Of a DNA stretch of 33,047 nucleotides, positions 12,401 to 21,617 are shown piece after piece. Each line of letters begins with the position of its first letter. The first letter of the stretch is position 1. This DNA comes from Hypsibius dujardini (taxonomy: Eukaryota; Tardigrada; Eutardigrada; Parachela; Hypsibiidae). The translations under genes were made by a program, and so were the position numbers. The notes under the pieces were generated by a model. The model did no database searches and was not told where the DNA came from. It saw only the letters and a program-made list of their open reading frames with translations. The DNA is taken from contig LRSR01014604.1 of the NCBI GenBank assembly GCA_001579985.1, forward strand, positions 1-33,047. Reading direction: 5' to 3'.

Positions 12401-13846
12401 AAAGAAGAACGCGGCCAACCGTCAGAGCGCCAACCTTCAAGAAGACCTGCTGAAACTGATAAATCCCGATTTGATAGACAGTGACAGTCTGGTACGGACA
12501 TGCAGTCGTGCACTTTAATCATTTTAAATTCAGCCTTTATTCTTTCTGCTCCCGGAATGATTGAATTGGTGATGATGTTTCCAGACTGTGGAAGTGCCGG
12601 CCGACAGCGGATTCCGTCGAGCCAGCGAAGGTGTGCCAAAAGTTCCGGCCGTCAGTCACTTCATCGAACGTCCTTCCTACTCTTCCTCCATGTCCAAGTA
12701 AAAACATGTTTGCTTTCTAGCAGTTCTGAAATTATCCTGTGTAATCTTGTCAAATTATGGCCGCTAAACTGAAGCTTCTGTTGTAGGTCGTTGGAAACGG
12801 TCGCCGCGACCAGCCAGATGAACGACCAAGTCGCCTGGAATAACCTGGTCAACAACGCCGAACGTGCTGCTCAGAACGCATCTGGTATGTTAAGTTCGTT
12901 CGTTCGCACTTGGCACACATCTGGCGAACTGATTTCAGAAACGTAACTGAAAATATTGCTAAAGTCTTCATCATGTTTTGTCTGGCTTTCCTCCCCATTA
13001 GATATTCTCTATGCAGCGCCCAGTTCCGAGTCTTCCTCCACGTCGCCAGACGCCGGTATGGATCGCGCGAGGTCTTCCCCGCCTCCGGTGCGGCCCAGAA
13101 GCTCCTCCAAAAAGTGCGTCGGACAGACATGGATGTGAATGGACGACCACGTCACAACGTTGCTGACATTTGGTTGGTTTTTTTTTCAGGCATTGCTCAA
13201 GACCGGCTAGCGGGGAATTCCAACCGGACCGCTTCGTGTCGGCCGAACGGATCCAGGAGTTGGAGGATCGCATCACCAAACTCATATACGATCTGAACAA
13301 GGTTAGTTTAACCGGTGTTCGGACAATGCAGTTGTTACTCGGTACTTCGCGGTAATTACAGTCAACGACAAGATTGAGTACACTGGAGGGTCTGGGGAAT
13401 GGGCAAAAGAGGCGGGGCAGAGGGTGGTTTTCAAACAATCGATCAATCAACTGGGGCAGAGGGTGGTTTTCAAACAATCGATCAATCAACTACCTGACAT
13501 GCAGCAGTTGCTTTGTTCCTGCTTTGTTCCTGCTTTGTTCCATTTTCAAACATGCCACCCCCTGCTCCGCCCCCTTTTGCCCATACCCCGGACCCTCTAG
13601 TGTACTCAATCTTGTCGTTGATTGTACTCGGTACTTCGCCGGTTTTATTTTTTTTACTTATTTGGCACAGGAACCTGACTTTAATACATTCGCCGTTTAC
13701 AGGAACGAGAAGATCGCATGGTACTGGAAACCCAAGTCCGACAGTTGACCTACGACCATCAGCGACTCGACGACCACCCTCGGTCAAGTTCCGTCCCATT
13801 CCCGGCAGTGCCTGGCTCCATGCGGATGCCTCGGGGAAGTCAGTAG
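4782..13846 (+). CDS. SIPA1L: SIPA1-like Rap GTPase-activating protein (RapGAP + PDZ + C-terminal coiled coil)
   Basis: It stimulates GTP hydrolysis by Rap small GTPases; vertebrate SIPA1L proteins act at cell junctions and synapses. Exons: 4782-4889, 5664-6090, 6754-7398, 7694-8019, 8207-8383, 8533-8608, 8902-9000, 9077-9180, 9246-9403, 9688-9794, 9858-9995, 10071-10317, 10478-10586, 10713-10850, 11084-11199, 11325-11492, 11756-12147, 12250-12491, 12585-12697, 12787-12884, 13002-13113, 13190-13301, 13703-13846. They total 4356 nt (1451 aa) with all phases matching. Residues 1-400 are low-complexity (Q, S, G runs). The conserved block starts near [20 protein letters not shown] in exon 4. The GAP domain spans about 565-760, with the asparagine-thumb motif RHIGNDIV (Asn663). 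The PDZ domain is about 908-985, with carboxylate loop GHLGF (919-923), and a coiled coil lies at about 1385-1427. An in-frame TGA at 4758 supports the start. Human SIPA1L1 is longer (about 1800 aa). Which vertebrate paralog it matches best is not resolved. Confidence 0.95.
6180..6235. repeat. 28-bp tandem duplication in SIPA1L intron 2
   Basis: Two copies of a 28-bp unit beginning GGAAGTGGCCGTCGCGGCCA, with one or two differences near the end. Each contains the GC-rich near-palindrome GGCCGTCGCGGCC. The rest of the 663-bp intron shows nothing recognisable. Confidence 0.75.
7450..7660. repeat. CAGG/CAGA tetranucleotide array in SIPA1L intron 3
   Basis: A near-perfect CAGG run of about 21 units (7546-7632) is flanked by degenerate CAGA/CACAGA units. 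The array fills most of a 295-bp intron and reads CAGG on the transcribed sense strand. Confidence 0.9.
8626..8815. repeat. TGTC tetranucleotide array in SIPA1L intron 6
   Basis: Imperfect TGTC/TGCC/TATC units fill about two thirds of the 293-bp intron. Frames through it give a spurious Cys/Leu/Ser-rich peptide. Confidence 0.9.
9412..9656. repeat. TGTC tetranucleotide array in SIPA1L intron 9
   Basis: TGTC units with CTAC, TATC and TGTCGAACTG variants. The block TACCTGTCGAACTGT recurs three times, showing higher-order duplication inside the array. It takes up almost the entire 284-bp intron. Confidence 0.9.
10852..10985. repeat. TGTC/TGTG array in SIPA1L intron 14
   Basis: Mixed TGTC and TGTG units begin within a few bases of the splice donor at 10851, between the two PDZ-encoding exons. 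Confidence 0.85.
11560..11655. repeat. CAGA tetranucleotide array in SIPA1L intron 16
   Basis: Imperfect CAGA/CAGG units in the sense orientation, opposite to the TGTC arrays in introns 6, 9 and 14 of the same gene. Confidence 0.85.
13336..13639. mobile_element. Foldback (MITE-like) element in SIPA1L intron 22, family 1 copy a
   Basis: Two arms of about 66 bp (13363-13429 and 13555-13620) are imperfect reverse complements; both contain GAGGGTC and GGGCAAAAG followed by a GC-rich stretch. A 15-bp identical direct repeat, TACTCGGTACTTCGC, lies just outside both arms (13336-13350, 13625-13639). Inside are a 39-bp tandem duplication (13414-13452 and 13453-13491) and three copies of TGCTTTGTTCC (13509-13541). 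No transposase frame is present. A second copy of the arm core is in a NOX5 intron. Confidence 0.8.
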
Positions 13847-15241
13847 ATATGCGCCACCACTGAAACCCTCCCAAGATATATTGATTTCGATTTCAGCTTT
13901 TTACTGATTTTAAAAACTCGTTTACGAGATTTTCCCGCACTCTTGATTAGCAAAGAGTGGCGGAATTTTTATCCTGGAGAAAAGAAACGCCGTATCAGAG
14001 AATGGGTCCCTTTTTAATTTGCTGCCTGCTTCTTTTCTACTGGTTGATTTTACTGGTCTTCCTTTTCCCTAACCCTCCGGGATGTGGGGATATTTTTATG
14101 ATGTGCCACCGCGCACACGGCAGCTGATTGTATTTGTTGATGACTTACATTTTTCATGTTTTAATCACCGGAGATGATTCAGAGGAGAACAAGACAGTGC
14201 ATGTGGTGCAGCTGTGAAGTTGCAAGTGAGAGAACCTTGTGAGAGAACCGCGTGAGATAACCTTGTGAGAGGACCCTTTCCGTTAACGCAGTAATTACCG
14301 TTTGTATCACCACAACGGAGGAATATGGAAGTCTTGGAAGACGTCAAGTGGAGAAAGAAACAGACTCGAGTCTCGTTATGCATTAGTAATATTGGTGGTT
14401 AATTATGCGGTCAAGATAGGAACAAGCTTCAACTTAGATCCGTTTTCTCAGACTCTCATGCCGCGAATTTTATCTTCACGAACGGCAAAAGAAGCTGCGA
14501 ATTCTTGGAGCACTAGGTTCCAGGCTCGAGTTTTCAGGTTAAACAAATATCCTTTTACTTCCGAAATCGAAGGAGCAGAACGATTGCATTTTTTCACCTT
14601 TTAAGTTCATGTTCGCTAGCATTATGTGCTAACCTAACCTTCTCATGTCCACCATGACTAACGAAATTTGGGTGTAGGTAGTTCTTGACTCACCTGGTGA
14701 ACTATTCGCTGATGAGCCGGCTGGTCAGGCGAATCTTAAAGGGCCACATGAAGCCGGGACAACTGCAGCGGTATTCGGTAGCAGTTATTTGCAAATCCGT
14801 GTTACGAAAACTGCGCAGTACCAATATCAAACAATGAAATTTGGCATCTCATTACAGTGAACGTCCTGAGATTCGAACGGTCACGTGAGTTTATTTCTAT
14901 CGAAGCGTTTGCCCGGAGCCGGCCGTTGCTACTTTGTAGTTCGAGGCAGTAAAGTAGAAACGACACTGTGACATCGTTCGAATCTCAGGACATTCACTGT
15001 AGAAAGCGTTAATACACGCGACAATAATTTAAAAGGCTAACAGAGCGGTATGAAAATATAATCATACTGCCCAAAAATGCACGTTTCGAGGGAGCTGGCA
15101 GTCCAATGACACAAAAAATGGCGTGAGAGGCTAAAACCGTTCAAGGGAACAACCACAACCAGTAGCACCCACTGCAAGTCAAAGGGAATGAGAACTCTTC
15201 GAGGATCATTAGCCGGACTCAGTTTTGCATTGCCCCACAAT
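13847..15241. other. Intergenic gap between convergent SIPA1L and reductase A
   Basis: This should hold both 3' UTRs. I see no canonical AATAAA close to either stop codon and no recognisable coding exon. The only structured sequence is the inverted-repeat element at 14853-15001. The short frames at 14302-14604 and 14165-14383 look like chance. Confidence 0.6.
14853..15001. mobile_element. Short inverted-repeat element (MITE-like), family 2
   Basis: The ends read TACAGTGAA and TTCACTGTA. The arms (about 14853-14887 and 14964-15001) match over about 27 bp with one mismatch, through GTCCTGAGATTCGAACG, then diverge by a small indel. The element is 149 bp with no coding capacity. TA at both tips fits a TA-inserting DNA transposon derivative, which is inference. 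Confidence 0.75.
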
Positions 15242-15648
15242 TCAGATCAAGAACGGCAGGATGGCAGTGCGTCCCAACGGATATTCCGAGCGGAACTTCT
15301 GCAGATACCAATCGTGATGAGTCTGAAAGACAGAATATGACATTTTTAAGTTGTCACAAAACATAAGACCAGTAAAGGAATGGCTCTGACAAACCATTGC
15401 GCGCGGCACCAAATTGGCCAACGTGAAGATGAAGAAGGCCAATCCCTGCAACTGCCCGGCGGCGATAGCAAAGCCGGTCCTAATGGGAAAACCCAGAACA
15501 AGTGAATAGTCGCACCAGACGACATGAACAGTGAGGCAGACAGCATGCCAAACAAATTAAAAACCAGCCGCATGACAGACAGACAGACAGAGAAGCAGAC
15601 AGACGGACAGACAAATAAACAGACTCACAAACAAACGGATAGACAGGC

Positions 15649-15683
<35 letters not shown>

Positions 15684-16783
15684 ACAGACAGATAGACAGA
15701 CAGACAGACAAACAGACAAACAGATGGACAGACAGACAGACATGATATTTTGAAGGCAACTCACCATTCCACGATTTCTCCAAAGTAGTTTGCAGCAGAA
15801 ACGAAGTCGAACATGCCTCCGCGAGGGATTTTGTAGCCGGGGGAACCGTCAGCCCGCAGCCCACGAAGAACGGCGTCCGAGTGGATATTGATGGCCATTC
15901 CAATAACGAAGATCGCGACCCCGGCGATGAAGAAAGGATGATTAACCGTCGTATATCCCTCTCCCAGTTTGCGGAACTGAAGCAGGCTGCGTGACTGCAT
16001 GTAACCGTTGTAGGCGGTGAAGACGAAGGCAAGGGCGGCGGTGGAGAGCGAGGTAGTCTTGCCTCCGCGAATGAGCGAACCGTAGATGACGGTGCGTTGC
16101 AGATAATGCAGTACAAAGAGCCCGACCAAAATCTTGCCTTCTATAAAAAGTGAATCCCAAAACGTCAATGAATAAACAAATTACAAATGTCGACTGTCTG
16201 GTATTAAAACCGTCTTGGTCGAAAATTTTTCTGCTAACCAGCCAATCAATCAGCCAATCGATCAGCTAAACAACAAATCAATCAGTCGAACAGTGCGGAA
16301 AACTGTCAAGTTTCACCGACCAAGAGTGGGACGTCCGTTATCCATGAGGAAATACACCAAAATCGGGATGATCAGCGAGGGCGCTTCTTGAACAATCCAA
16401 GCCAATTTCGAGTCGATCTGCGGACCAGCTGCGGCAGTGGAATATCTACCTGTACGTGCAAAATAAATCCGATTATTATATGATTAAATTAGCGATTTAT
16501 CTGAAAGACTAATCCAAAAAATAATCAATCAAGCTACCATGCGATCATGAATAAAATAAATTGTTTTATTCGACAAATCAATCAATCGACAGAAGTCAAG
16601 AATGAACAGACAAAACTAACCGTACGGCGCGGGGAAAAAACTCAGAGCCAAATACACCACGATGGCCGTCGCAATCATCGCGAACCCCATCAAATCGAGC
16701 AGTTGTTTCTCCTGGCTGGTGCCGAGGATCGACCACAAGACCGGGATGGAAAGATTCCGGAAGTTCTTGAGCAGGGGCTCCAT
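15242..16783 (-). CDS. Steroid 5-alpha-reductase family protein, paralog A
   Basis: Predicted integral ER-membrane enzyme that reduces the 4,5 double bond of 3-oxo-4-ene steroids with NADPH; its actual substrate in this animal is unknown. Exons in transcript order: 16783-16621, 16449-16321, 16140-15765, 15479-15395, 15322-15242; 834 nt, 277 aa, phases consistent. Visible family motifs are APYGRY (53-57), WIVQEAPS with Glu76 at the position of SRD5A2 Glu57, HYLQRT with Tyr110 and Arg113 (SRD5A2 Tyr91/Arg94), NGYMQSR (142-148), NIHSD, GYKIPRGG (199-206) and NYFGEIVEW (215-223). It ends in the usual HHDWYLQKF...YP...ILPFLI tail. Length is close to human SRD5A1/2 (about 255 aa). The donor of exon 2 (GTCGGT) is weak but is the only one that keeps phase. 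This copy looks catalytically intact. Confidence 0.93.
15571..15741. repeat. CAGA array in reductase A intron 3
   Basis: CAGA/CAAA units on the + strand, so TGTC in the sense of the minus-strand gene. It fills more than half of the intron. Confidence 0.9.
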
Positions 16784-17411
16784 GATAGAATGGATGAATA
16801 ACGGTCAAATGCAGATGGGGATGCAGAAACCTTTCTCTTTGCACCTGTAGAAGCTTAATTTCTAAAATAGTGGATGAATGGGAGTGCAATCTTTCTAAGC
16901 TAAAAAGATAGCACAAAACATTAAGAAAATGGGAGAACGGAATCGCACCAAGCGTCCCGTTATTTTAAACACGTGGCAAAAACCTCGCGCTAACCGAGTT
17001 AAGCCATTACACTCGTTTATCGCAAGGCGGCACTACATAATCCCCGAGTTAAAGTGCATAATTCGGCTAGCGCAAGGTTTTTGCCACGTGTGTCGTCTTC
17101 GCGCAGTAGACAGTCTTGCGCCGAAATGTTTCTCTGCGCGTGCCAAATGCTCTTCTGCGGGGCAATTACAGTAAACCCGACAGGCGGCGCTGCTTCTTCA
17201 CGTTTAATTGCTGGGCGGGATTCTACGTACAGTACGTCACTTCGTTCGTTCTTATGTTCTATAACCATTGCTCAGATGGCCGCACCGGTGACTACCCACG
17301 CGCTCTGGCATCACATTTTCCCAGTTTGAGTTTGGTGGCCTTGAGCCATCTCTTCGTCATTTTGTCTGGGACGAGTATTCAAGCACCCACGAACAAATAC
17401 AAATGGCTATG
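16784..17411. other. Upstream region of reductase A
   Basis: Expected to contain the 5' UTR and promoter of the minus-strand reductase A. Apart from the inverted-repeat element at 16968-17094 I see no gene. Frames over 17054-17412 show no LRAT His-box motif, so I could not extend the LRAT-like exon upstream into it. Confidence 0.5.
16968..17094. mobile_element. Short inverted-repeat element (MITE-like), family 3 copy a
   Basis: The outer arms read ACACGTGGCAAAAACCT and AGGTTTTTGCCACGTGT. The similarity continues inward through CGCTAACCGAGTTAAGC with some mismatches on the right. It is about 127 bp, noncoding, and clearly related to the element at 30202-30324. Confidence 0.8.
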
Positions 17412-17452
<41 letters not shown>

Positions 17453-17500
17453 TACAGACAAACAAACAGGTCAGACAGACAGACACAGACAAACAGACAA
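17412..17500. repeat. CAGA array upstream of the LRAT-like exon
   Basis: About ten perfect CAGA units followed by degenerate CAAA/CACA units. It ends about 60 bp before the splice acceptor of the LRAT-like exon, so it probably lies in an intron of the original gene. Confidence 0.85.
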
Positions 17501-17558
17501 AATGATTCGGTGTTCAGATATGCCTGTGAGTTGAATGAAATGTGTCTTCTGGATTATT

Positions 17559-17876
17559 AGCCTTTTGGATTACAAGCATCGGCTCGTTGATTACGCCGGC
17601 GACACCCTGGTCGGCGTCAACAATTGGGTTGACCAGGGCTACACGATGAAACGATGGTTCTGGCAGTCGGCTTACACAGTAAATATGGAGCCGTTTGACG
17701 GCGAAGAAATTGTTTGACGGGCGGAGCAGTATCTGGCTGACCAGGAAAAGCAAATTTACAAGTACCATCTCCTGGGCAATAACTGCGAACAGTTTGCGAT
17801 ACTGTGCCGGTAGGGAAAGCCTATTAGTGGTCAAAGTATTGCATTCACCCGAGGTATCGGTTCTTACTACCGGTAA
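17559..17876 (+). pseudogene. LRAT/HRASLS (NC domain) acyltransferase fragment with premature stop
   Basis: Members of this family are thiol acyltransferases or phospholipases acting on retinol or phospholipids. An acceptor (TTATTAG) at 17558 opens a frame with DYAGDTLVGVNNWVDQGYT, then EEIV, stop, RAEQYLADQEKQIYKY, then LLGNNCEQFAILCR. The NNCEQF box with the catalytic Cys, and the RAEQYL helix before it, are the second half of the NC domain. The family normally has another residue where TGA (17715-17717) interrupts V-*-RAE. A TAG follows directly after ILCR (17811-17813), but a possible donor (CG/GTAGGG) would splice it out, so only the TGA is a firm lesion. I could not find the upstream exon with the catalytic His. 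It lies on the + strand among minus-strand genes. Sequence error cannot be excluded. Confidence 0.72.
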
Positions 17877-18046
17877 ATGAATAACATATACTGCAGGTAT
17901 ACAATATGAAATTTCTTCTGTTTTTGTCGTGGTAATGATTTCATTTCATCATTTAGTGAAAGTTAGTGAAAGTTGGGACGTTTTTTTGCTGACAAGTTTG
18001 TGTCTGTCAGTCTGTACCAAGTGTTGGCCCATAAATGCCAAGAACG

Positions 18047-19790
18047 TTACTTTGTGAAGCCTTCATTCAAATAATTGAAGGTCACAGGCACGAAGCTACG
18101 ATCGCTCTTATCCTTTCGTCCTCGATATAAGACCCAGTGTTGTTTCCAGTCAGGAATGTCGATCGCTCCTAGACTGATGTAGGTAGACCTGGAAGCGTTG
18201 TTCCCGGGAGCGATTTGGACGTAGGTGTTTCGGCGGCCCGAATCAAAAAGTTGTTTTGCAAGGACGTAGTTCACGATGCGGAAAAAACCTCTGCCTCTGT
18301 ACTCCTTGTCTGCAACAGGAGAAAAAGGGAAGCCCTGGTTACCGGTACGATCCGTACATGGAATATGGATCACGATCGTCCTACCGGTGTAGCCCATTGC
18401 CATGTTTCCCTCTGCTTCAAATAGGATATAGGAAACTGCCTTTCCGGAACTGTCGAACACCGCCGCTGAAGGAAATCCCAATTCGTCGGGGTTCAACACG
18501 AATTCCAGGAAATGCTTTGTCGATTCATTGCCCCCGAACGCCCACTGTTTGGTGATTTGGGCGGCGTGGCATGGCAGGAGACAACCAACTGTAAATCCTA
18601 CCGGCACGTCTCTACGAATAGTGAAATGTATGCGAGGAAGACAGTTACATACAGGAGTACAAACTCGCAGGCAGACAGAGAGACAGAAATAAGCAGATAA
18701 AAGGCAGACATGCAGAACGGCGAGACCGACGGACGGACAGAAAAACAAACAAATTTATTGAGAGACGTACAGACACACAGACATACAAACACACGGACAT
18801 ACACACATGTAGACAAACAACAGACAAACAGGCAGGCAGGCAGACCGACAGACAGACAGACAGACAGACAGGAAGACCGACAGACAGACAGACAGACAAA
18901 CAAGTTTATTAAGAGACATAGAGACACACAGGCATACAAACACACGAACATACAGTCATACAGACAGACAAGCAGACAGACAGGCTAATTGACAAGACAG
19001 CCAGGTGGACAGGTGGCGTGGAAGACAGGGGCACAAACAATACGCTACTAAACAGGCAGATTTACAAATAGAAGTCGAAACGTAAAGCACTTACAAGCTA
19101 CATAGCCGCAATGTTTCCGGTCTCAGCTCCATAACGTCACAGCAGTCCTGTTCGCAGCCGTTTCCTGCGGCAACGTCCAGTTCGCCTTCACGAAGGCAGA
19201 CATTCTCCACTGCGTTTCGATCACCCGGACAACTTACACCTAAAGTACGAACCGATGTACGGACGGACCCGTATGATCAATCGCGCCATAATATTCCCCA
19301 CCAATACCGTGAAACATAATTTCCCTGTTCCAAGGTAGAATATTCGGTTTCGACAGTAGTTGCTCTAATTTTTCGGGGTCGCAAGACCAAACAGTCACGG
19401 TGTAGCAAATCTGCCGAACCGAAGGGTCCTGTGAAAATAAAATATCAAAACTAATTGAAACAGAGCATGCAGTTGTTTCTCCATAATGGGATACATACTC
19501 TTCTGTGTGCGTTCTTCAGCGACGCAATGGGCCGACACACGATTGCCTTAGGGTTTGGCCATTGATCAACGACGAACTCGCTTCCGTTCCACGGGTGATT
19601 CTTGTTACATATCCCGTAAATCAAGTAGTAAATCTAAAAAACAGTGTCCGGTAAATTCGTTCTCAAATATCCGTAACATGTAACCGAAATCCTTACCGAA
19701 ATTCGAAATCCTTACCGGTAACGAGGACGGTTGATACTGCCTTAAGTAATCCAGGCACTGCTCGAAAAGTTCCCTTTCAAGGATCAACAT
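18047..19790 (-). CDS. Glycine N-acyltransferase-like protein (GLYAT family, GNAT fold)
   Basis: The family transfers acyl groups from acyl-CoA to glycine or other amino acids in detoxification and lipid-amide synthesis; the substrate here is unknown. Exons in transcript order: 19790-19716, 19633-19499, 19428-19308, 19239-19095, 18611-18385, 18309-18047; 966 nt, 321 aa, with all phases agreeing. Human GLYAT is about 296 aa. Family signatures are YLIYGICNKNHPWN followed by FVVDQWPNPKAIVCRP (the N-terminal VDKWPDF region), DPEKLEQLLSKPNILPW, WAFGGNES (182-189) and the CoA-binding loop EYRGRGFF (237-244), then YVQIAPGNNASRSTYISLGA. A stop codon lies five codons upstream of the chosen ATG. Introns 3 and 5 are only 68 and 75 nt. 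The donor of exon 1 is followed by a 19-bp duplicate of itself (second GTAAGG), which would break frame if used. Confidence 0.92.
18659..18990. repeat. CAGA-family array in GLYAT-like intron 4
   Basis: Long degenerate array of CAGA, CAGG, CAAA and CATA units. It contains a duplicated block (AGAGACGTACAGACACACAGACATACAA and its relative at about 18911) separated by perfect CAGA runs. It fills most of the 483-bp intron, the largest in the gene. Confidence 0.88.
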
Positions 19791-20156
19791 TGTTGTTGAA
19801 GTTTAAGATGAAGCACGGTTTCTTCTGTAAATCTTTTATTCCTGTGTCAGAGAAAGTGTTGGCTTCTAATGACTGATTGTGGCAGCAGGGAGTCTTCACC
19901 CAACCGCGATGCCCCCTAGAACTCTATTGCGAATTGTTCATGAACGATGGTATCAGCTGTCGCGATCGTAATCGAATTGTTCGCGGACTGTCAAACTAAC
20001 CCTCGACCGATGGAATACCGGTGTGTTGTATGTAAGGCTTCTCCACGGTGGAACCACGCCCTCTTTCCGTGATTTCCAAGAAAACTTTCAATTACTCGGA
20101 TTACGCGAATATGCGCTGTCTCGTACATATATCGCCTTGACTTGAGGCAGCACAAT

Positions 20157-20973
20157 TACCGGGTTCGGGAATGCTTTTGAGACAAATTTTGCCACGCCCA
20201 CGCGCGCAGAGTGTGCACATTAAAGAACAAATGTAATCTCCAACTTCTTTCTACATCTATAGCCTACAAAATGCCTGCTCATAAGTGGGTCCTAAAACTC
20301 ATTACGGCCTTGTTGTGTAATATTTTGTGGACTCCGGCGGAAATCGTCTGTGGCCCAGCGCAGTACGGAATATTATTATTTATTCGCGTGAAACTTCAAC
20401 AAATCGCTCTTGCGCGCCATGCTTCCTCTTATAAAAAAAATAAGAAACAACTATTAATCTGGCCTGATATTAAGCTGCCTTGAGCAGCCTTAAGCTGCCT
20501 TGAGCAGCCTTAAGCTGCCCTCAAATTCACTTCGATCACATTGTTGGTTTTTTATGAAGGCTTCAACCCTGATGACTCCTCAAACTTGATTAAATCGTGA
20601 TATTTCGATTCTTATTTTTTCCGATTCAGTTTGTCTTTTCGCACATTTAAGTTTCAATCAAATTTAATTTTTTTGACAGCCCAACACCTTAGGAGCAGAC
20701 TGATACCAAACTGGTCGCGAACATGCATTTCCGGAACGAATTATTCTTCTGGTAGCAAATGAGCATGTGACCTGAGCAATTATTGAGATCGGGTTTGCCA
20801 CTTGTTATTGTCTGGCATTTTTCAGGGTGTAGATTCAATTTAATTTTGTGGCCCGTAGTGGATGCTCACACGGACAGGCGTCGTAGCAAAAAAAAAACTT
20901 GAAGCAGTGGGATGAATAGTGATCGAGAAATGACGGTTCTAAGTCTGTCTCAAAAGCATTCCCGAACCCGGTA
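20157..20973. mobile_element. Non-autonomous DNA transposon-like element, 28-bp perfect terminal inverted repeats (family 4)
   Basis: TACCGGGTTCGGGAATGC at 20157 continues through TTTTGAGACA (20184) and is matched exactly, in reverse complement, at 20946-20973. The element is 817 bp and AT-rich inside, with a 20-bp tandem repeat at 20471-20518. I see no transposase. The TA at each tip suggests a TA target site, but this is inference. Confidence 0.75.
20471..20518. repeat. 20-bp tandem repeat
   Basis: TTAAGCTGCCTTGAGCAGCC is present twice, followed by a partial third unit (TTAAGCTGCC). The unit is itself partly palindromic: AAGCTGC is followed by GAGCAGC. Confidence 0.85.
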
Positions 20974-21262
20974 CTTATTAAACTGCTGGTTTCCCGAACA
21001 CGCCACGAGAAATGGGCAATTATGTTTGGAGACAAAGATTTTCAAACTGGAAAATAAGAAACGCCCATTGAATAGTACTATTTGGGACACAGCGGTTAAG
21101 ACGTTTGATGTGATAATTATAAGATCCGCTCGAACCTCAACATGATAATAAAAACATAAAGAGTAAAAAATGAGATACGAAACCCGCGATCTACAGACAT
21201 GAGACGTTTTCTCTCGAGGAGATTTGCTGTGTCAGGTTCCTTCGTTTGGTCTCTACGGCAAG

Positions 21263-21584
21263 TTACAGAACGAAGGGGATGACGGCGGCACGATTCTGGG
21301 GGTAATCTTCCCGGAACTTGTTCAGGTAGTCCTGGTGATGTTGCAAGGCCCGGGGAACCAAGTTAGCGGTGGTGAACTGAACATAAAAAAACATGTTTAA
21401 AGCCAGAGTTTCATGCGAACGATCCAAGAACTTACGATAGCGTGCGTCAAAGCAGGCAAGGACCACGAAGCCATAGCGAAACCCCACCTGTAAAAATGTA
21501 AAAAGAGAAATCATTCAAAGACAAAGATAGATGGGTCTACGCACTGGCGAACAGACCAAAAAGCAAATACGCAACACATAAACA

Positions 21585-21617
<33 letters not shown>

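Larger units (their letters stand above)
19791..21262. other. Intergenic region between GLYAT-like gene and reductase B
   Basis: Contains the 5' flank of the GLYAT-like gene and the 3' flank of reductase B. The main structure is the 817-bp inverted-repeat-bounded element (20157-20973). The frame at 20211-20483 has no recognisable domain. Confidence 0.5.

Noticed and set aside
14701-14740. CTGATGAG ... CGAA resembling a hammerhead ribozyme core
   Set aside because: The GCC/GGC stem II is present, but the following bases are GAAT rather than GAAA, and no stem I pairing places a cleavage site correctly.
14964-14990. GTTCGAATC resembling a tRNA B box
   Set aside because: The flanking bases do not form a T stem, no acceptor stem is found, and the motif lies in the arm of an inverted-repeat element.
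17715-17717. TGA in the LRAT-like exon as a selenocysteine codon
   Set aside because: The position is not the catalytic Cys and nothing like a SECIS element was evident downstream; a nonsense mutation or error is simpler.
18755-18943. Tandem CAGA arrays as possible CRISPR or satellite origin structures
   Set aside because: Units are four bases with no spacers and lie in animal introns.
19240-19268. 29-nt intron in the GLYAT-like gene
   Set aside because: Too short to be plausible; a donor at 19307 gives a 68-nt intron in the same phase and a better family alignment.
20211-20483. 90-residue frame with a hydrophobic segment inside the 817-bp element
   Set aside because: No domain or homolog recognised and no splice or expression evidence; likely chance.
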